NCBI RefSeq assembly: GCF_034421375.1
Contig: NZ_CP139779.1
Span: 2,914,001-2,978,000 of the forward strand
Direction: 5' to 3'
Origin: Microbacterium invictum
Lineage (GTDB): Bacteria > Actinomycetota > Actinomycetes > Actinomycetales > Microbacteriaceae
Length of the DNA: 64,000 bases
The notes beneath the pieces were generated by a model. That model was given only the letters and a program-made list of their open reading frames with translations, was not told the origin of the DNA and searched no databases. Position numbers and translations under genes: made by a program. Shown one piece after another: positions 44,242 through 52,995 of the stretch (position 1 is its first letter; each line of letters opens with the position of its first letter).

Positions 44242-45069
44242 TCAGCCGATGCGAATGGCGATGTCGGTCACCGTCACGCCACGCGGGAACTTGCCCGTCG
44301 CATCCGCCTCACCCGTCAGCAGCGACACGCTGTACAGCCTGCTCTCGCCGTTCACCGCCAGCACGGCGAAGCCGGCGTTGTCGGCGGTGATGTCGAAACC
44401 GGCGTCGGCCCCGGCGTCCACGCCGAGTTTGCCGGTCGACGCCAGCAGCCCGGCGTTGGCCGGCGACTGCAGCACGACCTGGTTGAGCGTCGTGTCGATG
44501 TCGAACAGGGTTGTGGCGGTGGCAGGGTCGAGGTCGTTGTTGGTGTACGCCGCTGCGGTCACCCCCACGGCCGTCGCAGCGGGCGCGGTCGGAGTCGCGG
44601 GGTAGGTGAGAGGGCCGTCGGCGACGGTGGTCCCCCCGACGACGTCGTGCCGAAGGTTCTGGCCGGTGTCGCTGATCACCCGCAGCCGGTCGGCGGCGGG
44701 GTTGAAGTCGACGCCGAAGTGCGTGCCGGACGGGGCGATCGTCAGCTGCGACACCTTGGTCGCGGTGGCACCCGCGAGGGTGTAGACACCACCGAGGTCT
44801 CCCACCCCATAGAGGAGCCCGTCCTGCACCCGGTAATCGATGCCGATCAGTCGCGAGTCACCGCTCAATCCCGTGACGGCGCCGACCGATCGTGCAACGG
44901 CAGGCGTCAGGGTGTTGAACGACACGAGCTTGCCGTCGGCGGTGAGACCGATCGCGGGTTTGGCGGTGACGAACGCCTGCGGCGCCGGGCTCCCCCCGAT
45001 GCCGGCGGCGACGGATGCGGCGAGGACCCCGACGGTCACTCCGGACGCGACCCACTTCATGCGCTTCAT
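44242..45069 (-). CDS. secreted DUF4394 domain protein
   Basis: 275 residues, with AAGGAG before the ATG. A signal peptide (WVASGVTVGVLAASVAAGIG) leads to a domain with repeated GLTADGKLVSFNTL, IGIDYRVQDGLLYGVGDLGG, FGVDFNPAADRLRVISDTGQNLR and TLFDIDTTLNQVVLQ segments, the pattern of DUF4394, a probable beta-propeller. Function is not established. It diverges from the LacI-type gene, so the shared 215-bp spacer may regulate both. Confidence 0.85.
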   Translation of the reverse strand: MKRMKWVASGVTVGVLAASVAAGIGGSPAPQAFVTAKPAIGLTADGKLVSFNTLTPAVARSVGAVTGLSGDSRLIGIDYRVQDGLLYGVGDLGGVYTLAGATATKVSQLTIAPSGTHFGVDFNPAADRLRVISDTGQNLRHDVVGGTTVADGPLTYPATPTAPAATAVGVTAAAYTNNDLDPATATTLFDIDTTLNQVVLQSPANAGLLASTGKLGVDAGADAGFDITADNAGFAVLAVNGESRLYSVSLLTGEADATGKFPRGVTVTDIAIRIG

Positions 45070-45228
45070 TGCGTACTCCTTGCAAGGGTTCAGTGATGAC
45101 GATTGCCAGTGCTTCGGAGCGCTCCGCGAATCGGATGCTTCGGAAGGCGATGATGCCCCGTGCGGCGTGGGGTTTCGGATCGCTCGGTGAGGGGAGCGCG
45201 AGGAGGACTTGACGAATTCTTGGGGGTG

Positions 45229-45264
45229 TGGAAACGTTTACGACGAAAGCCGTAAACGTTTCCA
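45229..45264. promoter_or_regulatory. LacI-type double operator
   Basis: TGGAAACGTTTACG, 8 bp, CGTAAACGTTTCCA: a perfect 14-bp inverted repeat. Each arm itself contains the palindrome AAACGTTT, the usual core of LacI/CcpA-type sites. It lies 20 bp before the regulator start. A TTGACG at 45209 could be the -35 box. Confidence 0.85.
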
Positions 45265-45284
45265 CCATTGTCGTTGGGAGTCGG

Positions 45285-46322
45285 ATGCCTCGTCCCACCA
45301 TCACGCAGGTCGCTGCGCTTGCGGGTGTATCCATCGCATCCGCATCACGCGCGCTGAACGATCAGATCGCAAGCGCCGAGACGATCGAGAAGGTTCGCAA
45401 GGCCGCCGCCGAGCTCGGATACATCCCTGACTCTCGCGCCCGCTCACTCAAACTGGGCCGAACGCAGCAGCTGGCCTACGCGGTCGCCGATATCGGCAAC
45501 CCGGTGTACGTCGAGATGATGAGCGCGGTACAGCACGTCGTCGCCGCGTCGGGTTACCGTCTGGTGATCTCGTCGACCGGGACGACGTCGACCTCGCTCG
45601 AGGTCGTGGATGAGCTTCGGCGCGGCCACGTCGACGGACTCATCCTGTCTCCGCTGCGGGTCACGGACGAGCTGATCCAGGCGCTCGAGCTGGCCCCCGT
45701 CCCCGTCGTGGTTCTCGGACGCGCACCCGAAGAGTCGACGATCGATTCGGTGCGGGCGGACTCGCCCCGCGGGATGCGGATGGTGGTTGATCATCTCGTC
45801 GCCACCGGACGGCGCCGGCTGGTCTTCCTCAATGGCCCGCGCGACACCACCCCTGGACGCCTGCGCGAGGAAGGCTTCCTCGCGGCAATGGCCGCCCACC
45901 CCGATGCCGAGGGACGAACATTCGCCGCACCCGACTTCACCATCGCCTCCGGATACGCCGCCGCCCAGAAGGTCCTGGATGACGCCGACGACGCACCGCT
46001 CGACGCCATCGTCGCGGCGAACGACCTCATCGGGATCGGCGCCCTGCACGCCGCGGACGACCTCGGATGGAGCGTGCCCGGTGATCTGTCGATCACGGGC
46101 ATGGACAACACGGAGTTGGCAGAGGTCACCCGTCCGGGGTTGACGAGCGTCGATCTCGGCGCAGCCGAACGAGGCCGCCTCGCCGCGGAGTTGCTGCTCG
46201 CGCGCATCGCCGAGCCCACCCGTGCCGTGCACACCGTGACGGTCGCGCCGTCACTGACGATCCGTGCGTCGTCGATGGCCAAGCCCCTCGCACAGGCGAC
46301 CGCCGAGCGGGGCGTCGGATGA
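45285..46322 (+). CDS. LacI-family transcriptional regulator
   Basis: 345 residues from the ATG at 45285 with GGGAG upstream; an earlier ATG at 45228 overlaps the operator. The N-terminal helix-turn-helix is TITQVAALAGVSIASASRAL, the hinge region LGYIPDSRARSL, and then comes a sugar-binding-type core (AYAVADIGNPVYVEMMSAV, VDGLILSPL, GIGALHAADDLGWSVPGDLSI). It probably represses the whole downstream operon and is released by a sugar or sugar conjugate. It overlaps the permease gene by 4 bp. Confidence 0.93.
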   Translation: MPRPTITQVAALAGVSIASASRALNDQIASAETIEKVRKAAAELGYIPDSRARSLKLGRTQQLAYAVADIGNPVYVEMMSAVQHVVAASGYRLVISSTGTTSTSLEVVDELRRGHVDGLILSPLRVTDELIQALELAPVPVVVLGRAPEESTIDSVRADSPRGMRMVVDHLVATGRRRLVFLNGPRDTTPGRLREEGFLAAMAAHPDAEGRTFAAPDFTIASGYAAAQKVLDDADDAPLDAIVAANDLIGIGALHAADDLGWSVPGDLSITGMDNTELAEVTRPGLTSVDLGAAERGRLAAELLLARIAEPTRAVHTVTVAPSLTIRASSMAKPLAQATAERGVG

Positions 46323-47266
46323 CGACGACGGCCCCCCGCTCCACCACCTCGACGGCAACGCCGGCTGTGCGTCGCCTCGGTCCCCGCGCGCGGGCCGAGC
46401 GGCGCGAGGCGGTCGCGCTCGTCGGACCAGCGCTGCTGCCGATCATCATCTTCTCGGTGATTCCACTCGCCGCCGGTGTCGCTCTCGGCTTCACCAACGC
46501 GACTCTCCGAAGGAACGCCGAGATCGAATTCATCGGCTTCGGCAACTTCATCGAGCTTCTCGGCGATCAGCGCTTCTGGGGGTCATTCGGCATCGGCATC
46601 GTCTGGGCGGGGTCGGTGGCACTGCTCACGCTCCTGTCGGCTACGGGCCTCGCACTCCTCCTCAACAGCGACCTTCGACTCAAGCCCCTCACCCGGGTGC
46701 TCGCCCTCATTCCCTGGGCGATGCCACCCGTCGTCATCGCGATCGTCTGGCGGATGATCTACAACCCCAACTCCGGGCCCCTCAACGGATTCCTCGAGTC
46801 GATCGGTCTGCAGGGCGTGAACTGGCTGGGCAACTTCGAGACGGCTCTGCCCGCCGTCATCCTCGTGGGCGTGTGGTCGGGCATCCCGCAGACCACTGTG
46901 CTGCTCCTCGCGGGCATGCAGTCCATAGCCCCCGAACTGCACGAGGCCGCCGCCGTCGACGGCGCCGGCGCGCTGCGCCGCTTCTGGCACGTGACGCTTC
47001 CGGCCCTCCGCCCCGTGATCATCGCCGTGACCACCCTCGATTTCATCTGGCAGTTCAACTCCTTCGGTCTGGTGTACGTCCTCACCGAGGGCGGCCCCGG
47101 TGGCCGAACGATGATTCCGCCGCTGTTCACGTACCTGGAGGCTTTCCGAAACCGCGAGATCGGCTACGCCTCGGCGATGGGCGATGTGCTCGTCATCGCG
47201 ATTCTGCTGATCCTGTCCGTCTATCTCATCGCGCGCTTCCGCCAGGCGAAGGGACAGTCAGCATGA
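46319..47266 (+). CDS. carbohydrate ABC transporter permease (MalF/UgpA type)
   Basis: 315 residues with six membrane helices. The cytoplasmic EAA loop reads EAAAVDGAGALRRFWHVTLPALRP, where the ATPase docks. The N-terminal tail of about 40 residues and the length fit the first permease of CUT1-type sugar importers. It starts at an ATGA overlap with the regulator and ends with one at the second permease. No ATPase gene lies in the operon, so a shared MsmK-like ATPase from elsewhere is expected. Confidence 0.92.
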   Translation: MTTTAPRSTTSTATPAVRRLGPRARAERREAVALVGPALLPIIIFSVIPLAAGVALGFTNATLRRNAEIEFIGFGNFIELLGDQRFWGSFGIGIVWAGSVALLTLLSATGLALLLNSDLRLKPLTRVLALIPWAMPPVVIAIVWRMIYNPNSGPLNGFLESIGLQGVNWLGNFETALPAVILVGVWSGIPQTTVLLLAGMQSIAPELHEAAAVDGAGALRRFWHVTLPALRPVIIAVTTLDFIWQFNSFGLVYVLTEGGPGGRTMIPPLFTYLEAFRNREIGYASAMGDVLVIAILLILSVYLIARFRQAKGQSA

Positions 47267-48099
47267 ACCGCCGCCCCTGGTACGGCACGGGCTTGATGTA
47301 CGTCGCGCTCGCGGCGTACCTCTTCTTCCTCGGCTTCCCCCTGGTATGGCTGCTCTCCGCATCGTTCAAGACGTCGGGCGAGCTGAATTCGCTCGAGAGC
47401 GGATTGATCCCGCGTGTGTGGGAGTGGGGCAACTACGTCACCGCTCTCGAACGGCAGAACCTCCTGACCGCCGCGGGCAACTCCCTGCTCGTGGCAGTGG
47501 CGACGATGGTCATCACCGTCATCCTCTCGATGCCGATGGCCTACGCCCTCGCGCGTCTGCAGGGGCGTTTGCGAGCGGCCGGAACGGTGTGGATTCTGAC
47601 GAGCCAGGTCTTCCCCACCATCCTCATCATCATCCCGCTCTTCCTCGTGCTGCGAACGATCCAGCTCAACGACACTCTTCTGGGCCTGATCCTCGTCTAC
47701 GTCACGTTCACGATGCCGTTCACGCTGTGGATGCTGCAGGGCTACGTCGCCGCGATCCCGCGTGAACTCGAAGAAGCCGCCGAGGTCGACGGCGCGGGGC
47801 GGCTGGCCATCCTCCGCCGCGTCGTCCTGCCACTCCTCGCGCCGGGCCTCGTCGCCACCGCGATGTTCACCTTCGTCGCCGCGTGGAACGAGTTCTTCCT
47901 CGCTCTAGTGCTGATCCAGAGCCCTGAGCTCTACACCCTCCCGATCGCGCTGCGCTCGTTCCTCGGCGCCGAGGGGCAGACCGAGCTGGGTCCGCTCGCC
48001 GCGGGCGCGATCCTCGCCACCATCCCCTCGCTCATCATCTTCGCGATCCTGCAGAAGAAGCTCACCGGCGGCATGCTCGCCGGTGCCGTCAAGGGCTGA
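47263..48099 (+). CDS. carbohydrate ABC transporter permease (MalG/UgpE type)
   Basis: 278 residues with six helices. The EAA loop is EEAAEVDGAGRLAILRRVVLPLLAPG, and the early FFLGFPLVWLLSASFKT segment is typical of the MalG side. Together with the permease at 46319 it forms the membrane channel of the importer. The true start is the ATG at 47263 in an ATGA overlap; the frame is open far upstream only because of high GC. It ends 25 bp before the binding protein gene. Confidence 0.92.
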   Translation: MNRRPWYGTGLMYVALAAYLFFLGFPLVWLLSASFKTSGELNSLESGLIPRVWEWGNYVTALERQNLLTAAGNSLLVAVATMVITVILSMPMAYALARLQGRLRAAGTVWILTSQVFPTILIIIPLFLVLRTIQLNDTLLGLILVYVTFTMPFTLWMLQGYVAAIPRELEEAAEVDGAGRLAILRRVVLPLLAPGLVATAMFTFVAAWNEFFLALVLIQSPELYTLPIALRSFLGAEGQTELGPLAAGAILATIPSLIIFAILQKKLTGGMLAGAVKG

Positions 48100-48124
48100 G
48101 TCCCACCCCCAGAAAGGCAGTCAC

Positions 48125-49417
48125 ATGAGAAGCACACGAGGCATCGCGGCTTTGGCGCTGATCAGCGCCGGGGCCCTGGCGCTGACCGCATGTCAGCAGG
48201 GAAGCGCGAGCCGCGACGACAGCAGCGACGGCGACGGAGTCACGCTGCAGTTCCAATCGCTGTCAGACCAGCCGGCCACCCAAGAGGCGGTCTCCGGCAT
48301 CGTCGACGCATGGAACGCCGACAACCCGGACGTCCAGGTGGAGATCATCCAGGCCGGATGGGACGGGATCTACGACAAACTGATCACGCAGTTCACCGGG
48401 GGCACCGCCCCCGACATCATCCAGTACGAGGCCGCGTCGATCGGATCCTTCGCCCGCGACGGGTACCTCGCCGACCTCGGCGATCTCGTGGACGCCGATC
48501 TGCAGAGCGACATCTCCGAGGGCATCTGGGAGTCGGTGACCGTCGATGATCAGATCGTCGCCTACCCGTCGACCCTGCAGTCGTACATGGTGTTCGCCAA
48601 CACCGATCTGCTCGAGCAGGCGGGAGTCGAGATCCCGACGGGCGAGACGATGTCATGGGAACAGCTGCAGGAGATCGCTCGCGCCACGACGGCCGACGGC
48701 CGCTTCGGGCTGGGCTGGGGTCTCGGCTCGCCGACCGCGGCACTCATGACCCTCGGCGTCGGATTCGACGGCGCGTACTTCACCGGTGAAGGCGCCGACG
48801 CCGCCATCGAGGTGGGCGAGAACGAGCTCGCTCTGCCTGAGCTGGTCCACGAGATGGCTTACACCGATCGTTCGCTCGACCCGACGTCCCTCACTCAGTC
48901 CGGCTCGGAGGTGCTCGCCTCGTTCTACGGCGGAACGGTCGCGATGACCGTGCAGGGCTCCTTCCAGGCGGCGAACATCGCCGCGGATGCTCCAGAGGGC
49001 TTCAACTGGACGGTGCTGCCCCCGCTCGAAGGCACAGCCGGTGCCCTGCAGGCGGCCAACCCGCAGACCTACTCGGTGAATGTCGACTCCGAGTACGTCG
49101 ACGAGTCCGCCGAGTTCCTCAATTACTTCCTGCAGGCCGACAATCTCGCGCAGATCGCCTACGCCGACGCTCTCATCCCGTCGTCCGGCACCGCACGCGA
49201 GCAGGTCGCGGAGCTCGCGGGCGACGCCATCGGATGGGAACAGATCCTCGCATCGGGCGACGGCCTGACGGGCGCACCCTTCCTGAAGGTCGACGGCTAC
49301 GCGGAGTGGAAGGACACGATCGCGACGCCGGCCTTCCAGCAGTACTTCGCGGACCAGATCACACTCGAAGAGCTCTCGTCGCAGCTGACGCAGGGCTGGG
49401 ACGACATCGCGGGTTGA
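48125..49417 (+). CDS. ABC transporter sugar-binding lipoprotein
   Basis: 430 residues. The signal peptide ends in the lipobox LTAC (about residue 20-23), so it is anchored outside. The mature part has VTLQFQSLSDQPATQEAV, the WDGIYDKLITQFTGGTAPDIIQY hinge pattern of family 1 solute-binding proteins, and a C-terminal YFADQITLEELSSQL. It captures a sugar or glycoside for the two permeases. AGAAAGGC lies before the ATG. A strong hairpin after the gene may stabilise this part of the message, as often seen for binding-protein genes. Confidence 0.92.
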   Translation: MRSTRGIAALALISAGALALTACQQGSASRDDSSDGDGVTLQFQSLSDQPATQEAVSGIVDAWNADNPDVQVEIIQAGWDGIYDKLITQFTGGTAPDIIQYEAASIGSFARDGYLADLGDLVDADLQSDISEGIWESVTVDDQIVAYPSTLQSYMVFANTDLLEQAGVEIPTGETMSWEQLQEIARATTADGRFGLGWGLGSPTAALMTLGVGFDGAYFTGEGADAAIEVGENELALPELVHEMAYTDRSLDPTSLTQSGSEVLASFYGGTVAMTVQGSFQAANIAADAPEGFNWTVLPPLEGTAGALQAANPQTYSVNVDSEYVDESAEFLNYFLQADNLAQIAYADALIPSSGTAREQVAELAGDAIGWEQILASGDGLTGAPFLKVDGYAEWKDTIATPAFQQYFADQITLEELSSQLTQGWDDIAG

Positions 49418-49429
49418 GATCCGGAGGTG

Positions 49430-49451
49430 GGGCGGGCCTCACCGCCCGCCC
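49430..49451 (+). promoter_or_regulatory. intra-operon GC hairpin after the binding-protein gene
   Basis: GGGCGGGC, loop CTCACC, GCCCGCCC, perfect 8-bp stem in the 64-bp gap before the next gene. No T-run follows. It may act as a 3' stabiliser or partial terminator that keeps the binding protein more abundant than the enzymes. Confidence 0.55.
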
Positions 49452-49481
49452 TGCCCCGCACGAGGAAGGACGAAGGAAGCG

Positions 49482-50705
49482 ATGGATACGCGCGAACACG
49501 CGGGCTCGGTCGAGAGCCGCTCGATGGAGATCCGCCCGCTCGAAGACACGGTGGCCGGGGTTCTCGCCGGAGCGGCGGTGGGCGATGCCCTCGGCGGTGC
49601 GACGGAGGGCCTCACCCCCGAGCAGATCGAGGAACGTCACGGCGGCCGGGTCACCGGCATCGTCGGGCCCTACTCCCCCGATTGGCGGACCGCGCGACCC
49701 CTCGCGCCGTACCACAAGGGGGACGGGCACGTGACGGACGACACCCTCATGACGCACGCTCTCGTGCAGGTGTATGCCAAGCGGCGCTCTCACCTCGACG
49801 CGTTCCACATCGCCGAAGACCTCGTGCCGCTCATGATCGGCGAGCGGACGTGGATTCCGGAGTTCGAGGACGACGCGCTGATCCTGCAGCGGGTCTTCCT
49901 CGCCGAGAAATGGATCGTCGCCCGTCTCCACTACGGGCACGTCGACCCGCGCGAGGCCGGCGTCGGCAACATCGTCAACTGCGGGGCTGCGATGTACATG
50001 GCACCCGTCGGTCTGGTGAACATCGGCGACCCCGATGGGGCCTACGCCGAAGCGATCGAATTGGCCGCGACCCATCAGTCCTCTTACGGACGTGAGGCGG
50101 CCGGCGTGTTCGCCGCGGCCGTCGCGGCGGCGTCCGCGCCCGGGGCGCGCGTGAGCGACATCCGCTCCGCAGTGATGCGGGTGGCGCACGACGGCACCCG
50201 CGCCGCGCTCGTCGCCGTCTTCGACCTGATCGACGCCGACGGCTGGGGCGGCGACGACCCCCGCACCCTCAACCGCCTGCTCCGCGAAGCGGTTGCGCCG
50301 TTCGACACCGTCGGCGACCACTACCGTGCCCCCGCAATGGACGCTCGGCGGCCCTCACGCACCAAGTCCATCGAAGAACTGCCCGTCGCGCTCGGCCTCG
50401 TTCTCGCTCATCAGGGCGATTATCGCGGCGCCGTCCTGGATGCCGTCAACTACGGGCGTGATGCAGACTCGATCGCCACGATGGCAGGCGCGATCTGTGG
50501 CGCGCTCCACGGCCGATCGGCTGTCCCCGAGGAGTGGGTGACGGACATCTCGGCGGCGAGCCGGCTCGACCTCGACCGCGTCGTCGAAACAATGACCTCG
50601 GCGGTGAAGGAGATCGCCGCGCGTGACGTCGCCCGTGCCCAAGCGCGGCTGATCACGCTCGAGGCGGTGCTGGCGGGGTCTCGCACATCCGAGGTCGCCG
50701 CGTGA
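49482..50705 (+). CDS. ADP-ribosylglycohydrolase family protein
   Basis: 407 residues. GVLAGAAVGDALGG (about residue 27-40), TDDTLM (about 85) and GRDADSIATMAGAICGALHG (about 325) are the three signature segments of the DraG/ARH fold, including the aspartates that bind two magnesium ions. Known members cleave N- or O-glycosidic bonds to ADP-ribose. The setting, a sugar importer and a ribokinase, suggests that this one splits a small ribosyl conjugate rather than a modified protein. GAAGGACGAAGGA lies upstream of the ATG. It overlaps its paralogue by 4 bp. Confidence 0.88.
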   Translation: MDTREHAGSVESRSMEIRPLEDTVAGVLAGAAVGDALGGATEGLTPEQIEERHGGRVTGIVGPYSPDWRTARPLAPYHKGDGHVTDDTLMTHALVQVYAKRRSHLDAFHIAEDLVPLMIGERTWIPEFEDDALILQRVFLAEKWIVARLHYGHVDPREAGVGNIVNCGAAMYMAPVGLVNIGDPDGAYAEAIELAATHQSSYGREAAGVFAAAVAAASAPGARVSDIRSAVMRVAHDGTRAALVAVFDLIDADGWGGDDPRTLNRLLREAVAPFDTVGDHYRAPAMDARRPSRTKSIEELPVALGLVLAHQGDYRGAVLDAVNYGRDADSIATMAGAICGALHGRSAVPEEWVTDISAASRLDLDRVVETMTSAVKEIAARDVARAQARLITLEAVLAGSRTSEVAA

Positions 50706-52072
50706 GACTGACCTGGGCTCAACCCGCGGACCTGGTGCCTGCGGAGGTCGCGACGCTACGCGAGCAGGGCGTGCCCGAGGAGTCGTTGCGGCCCGTGATC
50801 CTCCGCTGGCAAGAGGCCGGCGGGTCGATCGTGCCCTCCCCGAGCGGAGCGGCACCGCTGCCCGCCCCGCCCGAGCTGGTGATGCTCGCGCGGGAGCTCC
50901 TCGACGAGCTGAGCGACCTGCAACGGCCGGACCGCCACGAACCGGACGACTGGGATGCGATCGAGGCGCTCTTGCCGCCGGCCCGGCCGAGCGCCGGGAC
51001 CGGCGCGACGTTCGAGCGGGTGCACGGAGCGTGGCTCGGCCGCGCCGCCGGTTGCCTGGTGGGGAAGCCCGTGGAGAAAATTCCCCGCGAAGGCATCGAG
51101 GAGATCGCGCGCGCGACGGGAAACTGGCCAGTATCCGGCTACTTCACCGCCCGCGGCCTCCCGACCGAGATCGGTGACCGCTGGCCCTGGAACCGGCGAT
51201 CCGCGCCGACGTCGCTCGTGGAGAACATCGAAGGGATGCCCGAGGACGACGACCTCAACTTTCCGATCCTCGCCCTGCAGCTGCTCGAACGTCACGGCCC
51301 CGCGCTGCAGACCGACGACGTCGCCGAGGCGTGGCTCGCCTCTTTGCCTGCCGGCCGCGTCTTCACCGCCGAGCGCGCGGCCTACCGCAATCTCCTCGAC
51401 GCGCGGCCGGTGCCCGAGACCGCGACACACCTGAACCCGTTCCGCGAATGGATCGGTGCCCTGATCCGGGCCGACGTACACGGCTGGGCGCATCCCGGAG
51501 ATCCGCGGGCCGCGGCGCGGTCCGCCTGGGTGGACGCCCGGCTCAGTCATGTGCGAAACGGTCTCTACGGCGCGATGTGGGCGGGCGCTCTGTGTGCGAG
51601 CGCGCTCGTCGCGGAGACCGCGGCTGAGGTTCTCGACGCAGGCGAGAGCGTCGTTCCGCCCTCGTCGCGGCTGGCAGCTGCCATCGCCCTCGGGCGAGAG
51701 GTGGGGACCGACCTCGCCGGCGGGCGACTGACCCCACCCGCCGCGCTGGACGTCCTCCACGAGCGGTACGGCTCGCTGCACTGGGTTCACACGCTGAACA
51801 ACGCCGCGCTCATCGCGTGCTCGATCGCCGCCGCGGACGGATCCTTCAGCCGCGGCGTCTCGCTTGCCGTGACCGGCGGGTGGGACACCGACTCCGCCGG
51901 GGCGACCGTCGGCTCGGTATTGGGCGCCATCGGCGGTGCGGCGTCGATCGGGGAGGAGTGGATCGATCCTCTTCGCAACCGCATCGCCACCTCCCTTCCC
52001 GGACCGGGAGATCTGTCGATTCGCGAGCTCGCCGAACGCACGATCGCGCTCGGTCGACGGAGGAGCGCATGA
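50702..52072 (+). CDS. ADP-ribosylglycohydrolase family protein, divergent
   Basis: 456 residues, GTG start in a GTGA overlap. After an extra N-terminal region of about 100 residues the ARH domain begins with AWLGRAAGCLVGKPVE. The metal motif reads PEDDDLN (about residue 180) instead of TDDT, and the last motif is GGWDTDSAGATVGSVLGAIGG (about 392-412). The aspartates are kept, so it is probably active but on a different bond or anomer from the first copy. The next gene begins at a 4-bp overlap with a good GGAGGAG. Confidence 0.85.
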   Translation: MRLTWAQPADLVPAEVATLREQGVPEESLRPVILRWQEAGGSIVPSPSGAAPLPAPPELVMLARELLDELSDLQRPDRHEPDDWDAIEALLPPARPSAGTGATFERVHGAWLGRAAGCLVGKPVEKIPREGIEEIARATGNWPVSGYFTARGLPTEIGDRWPWNRRSAPTSLVENIEGMPEDDDLNFPILALQLLERHGPALQTDDVAEAWLASLPAGRVFTAERAAYRNLLDARPVPETATHLNPFREWIGALIRADVHGWAHPGDPRAAARSAWVDARLSHVRNGLYGAMWAGALCASALVAETAAEVLDAGESVVPPSSRLAAAIALGREVGTDLAGGRLTPPAALDVLHERYGSLHWVHTLNNAALIACSIAAADGSFSRGVSLAVTGGWDTDSAGATVGSVLGAIGGAASIGEEWIDPLRNRIATSLPGPGDLSIRELAERTIALGRRRSA

Positions 52073-52995
52073 GCGTCGTCGTCGTGGGAAGCCTCAACCG
52101 CGACGTCGTGACGAGGGTCGCCCATGTCCCCGGTCCCGGTGAGACGGTGCTCGCCACCGACCTCGTCCGCACGGCCGGCGGCAAGGGGGGCAATCAGGCC
52201 GTCGCCGCGAAGCGCGCGGGAGGTGCGCGCGTGGCGTTCATCGGGGCGATCGGCGCCGACGCCGACGGGCGTGTGCTCCGCGACGCCCTCGCCGCCGACG
52301 ACATCGACGTCAGCGGCATCGAAGTCGTCGATGCGCCGACCGGGACGGCGCTGATCTCGGTCGCCGACGACGGCGAGAACGCGATCGTGGTGGCCCCGGG
52401 CGCCAACGCCCAGCGAACCGCACTGACGGAGCATCAGCGCACCCTCGTCGCCGATGCGCGCGTTCTCGTGACCCAGCTCGAGATTCCGGCCGCACTCGTG
52501 CTCGATGCGGCGAGCGCCCGAGGCTCGGCGATCCACGTGCTCAATGCGGCGCCGTCCCAGCCCGTGGCCGACGGGGGCGCAGAGCTCCTGGCGACGGTCG
52601 ACGTTCTCATCGTCAACGAGCACGAGATGCGGGATCTCTCCGGCCGCACCGATATCGAGGCGGGGGTCGACGACCTGCTCGGGCGCGTTCCGGTGATCGT
52701 CGTCACCCTCGGAAGCGCTGGATGCCTCGTGGCGACACCGGAAGGTCGGCGTCGGGTCGCGGCGTTCCCTGTTGACGCCGTCGATACGACCGGCGCCGGT
52801 GACACCTTCTGCGGCGTCTTCGCGGCGCGTCTGGCCGCGGGTGGCACAGCCGTCCCCCACCTCGACCTCCTCGTCGATGCGGCGCGGGCGGGAGCTGCAG
52901 CGGCATCACTGTCGGTGCAGCGACCGGGCGCTCAGGACTCCGTGCCCACAGCACGCGAAGTCGACGTTCTGCTGGAAGCGGGAGGACGCCGATGA
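52069..52995 (+). CDS. rbsK: ribokinase-like PfkB-family kinase
   Basis: 308 residues. VVVGSLNRDVV, the ribokinase signature GGKGGNQAVAAKRAGG (about residue 40), NEHEMRDL (metal/phosphate site) and DTTGAGDTFCGVFAA (catalytic aspartate and anion hole, about 243) are all present. It would phosphorylate ribose, or a related pentose, at C5 and feed it to central metabolism. This supports release of a pentose by the glycohydrolases upstream. Another PfkB substrate is possible. It overlaps the following gene by 4 bp. Confidence 0.87.
   Translation: MSVVVVGSLNRDVVTRVAHVPGPGETVLATDLVRTAGGKGGNQAVAAKRAGGARVAFIGAIGADADGRVLRDALAADDIDVSGIEVVDAPTGTALISVADDGENAIVVAPGANAQRTALTEHQRTLVADARVLVTQLEIPAALVLDAASARGSAIHVLNAAPSQPVADGGAELLATVDVLIVNEHEMRDLSGRTDIEAGVDDLLGRVPVIVVTLGSAGCLVATPEGRRRVAAFPVDAVDTTGAGDTFCGVFAARLAAGGTAVPHLDLLVDAARAGAAAASLSVQRPGAQDSVPTAREVDVLLEAGGRR

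Noticed and set aside
46264..47262. In-frame extension upstream of the MalG-like permease
   Set aside because: It overlaps the whole first permease gene in another frame and is arginine-rich; the ATG at 47263 in an ATGA overlap is the natural start.
48125..49417. Missing ATPase of the sugar importer as a sign of a broken operon
   Set aside because: CUT1 importers of actinobacteria commonly use a shared ATPase encoded elsewhere, so its absence is normal.
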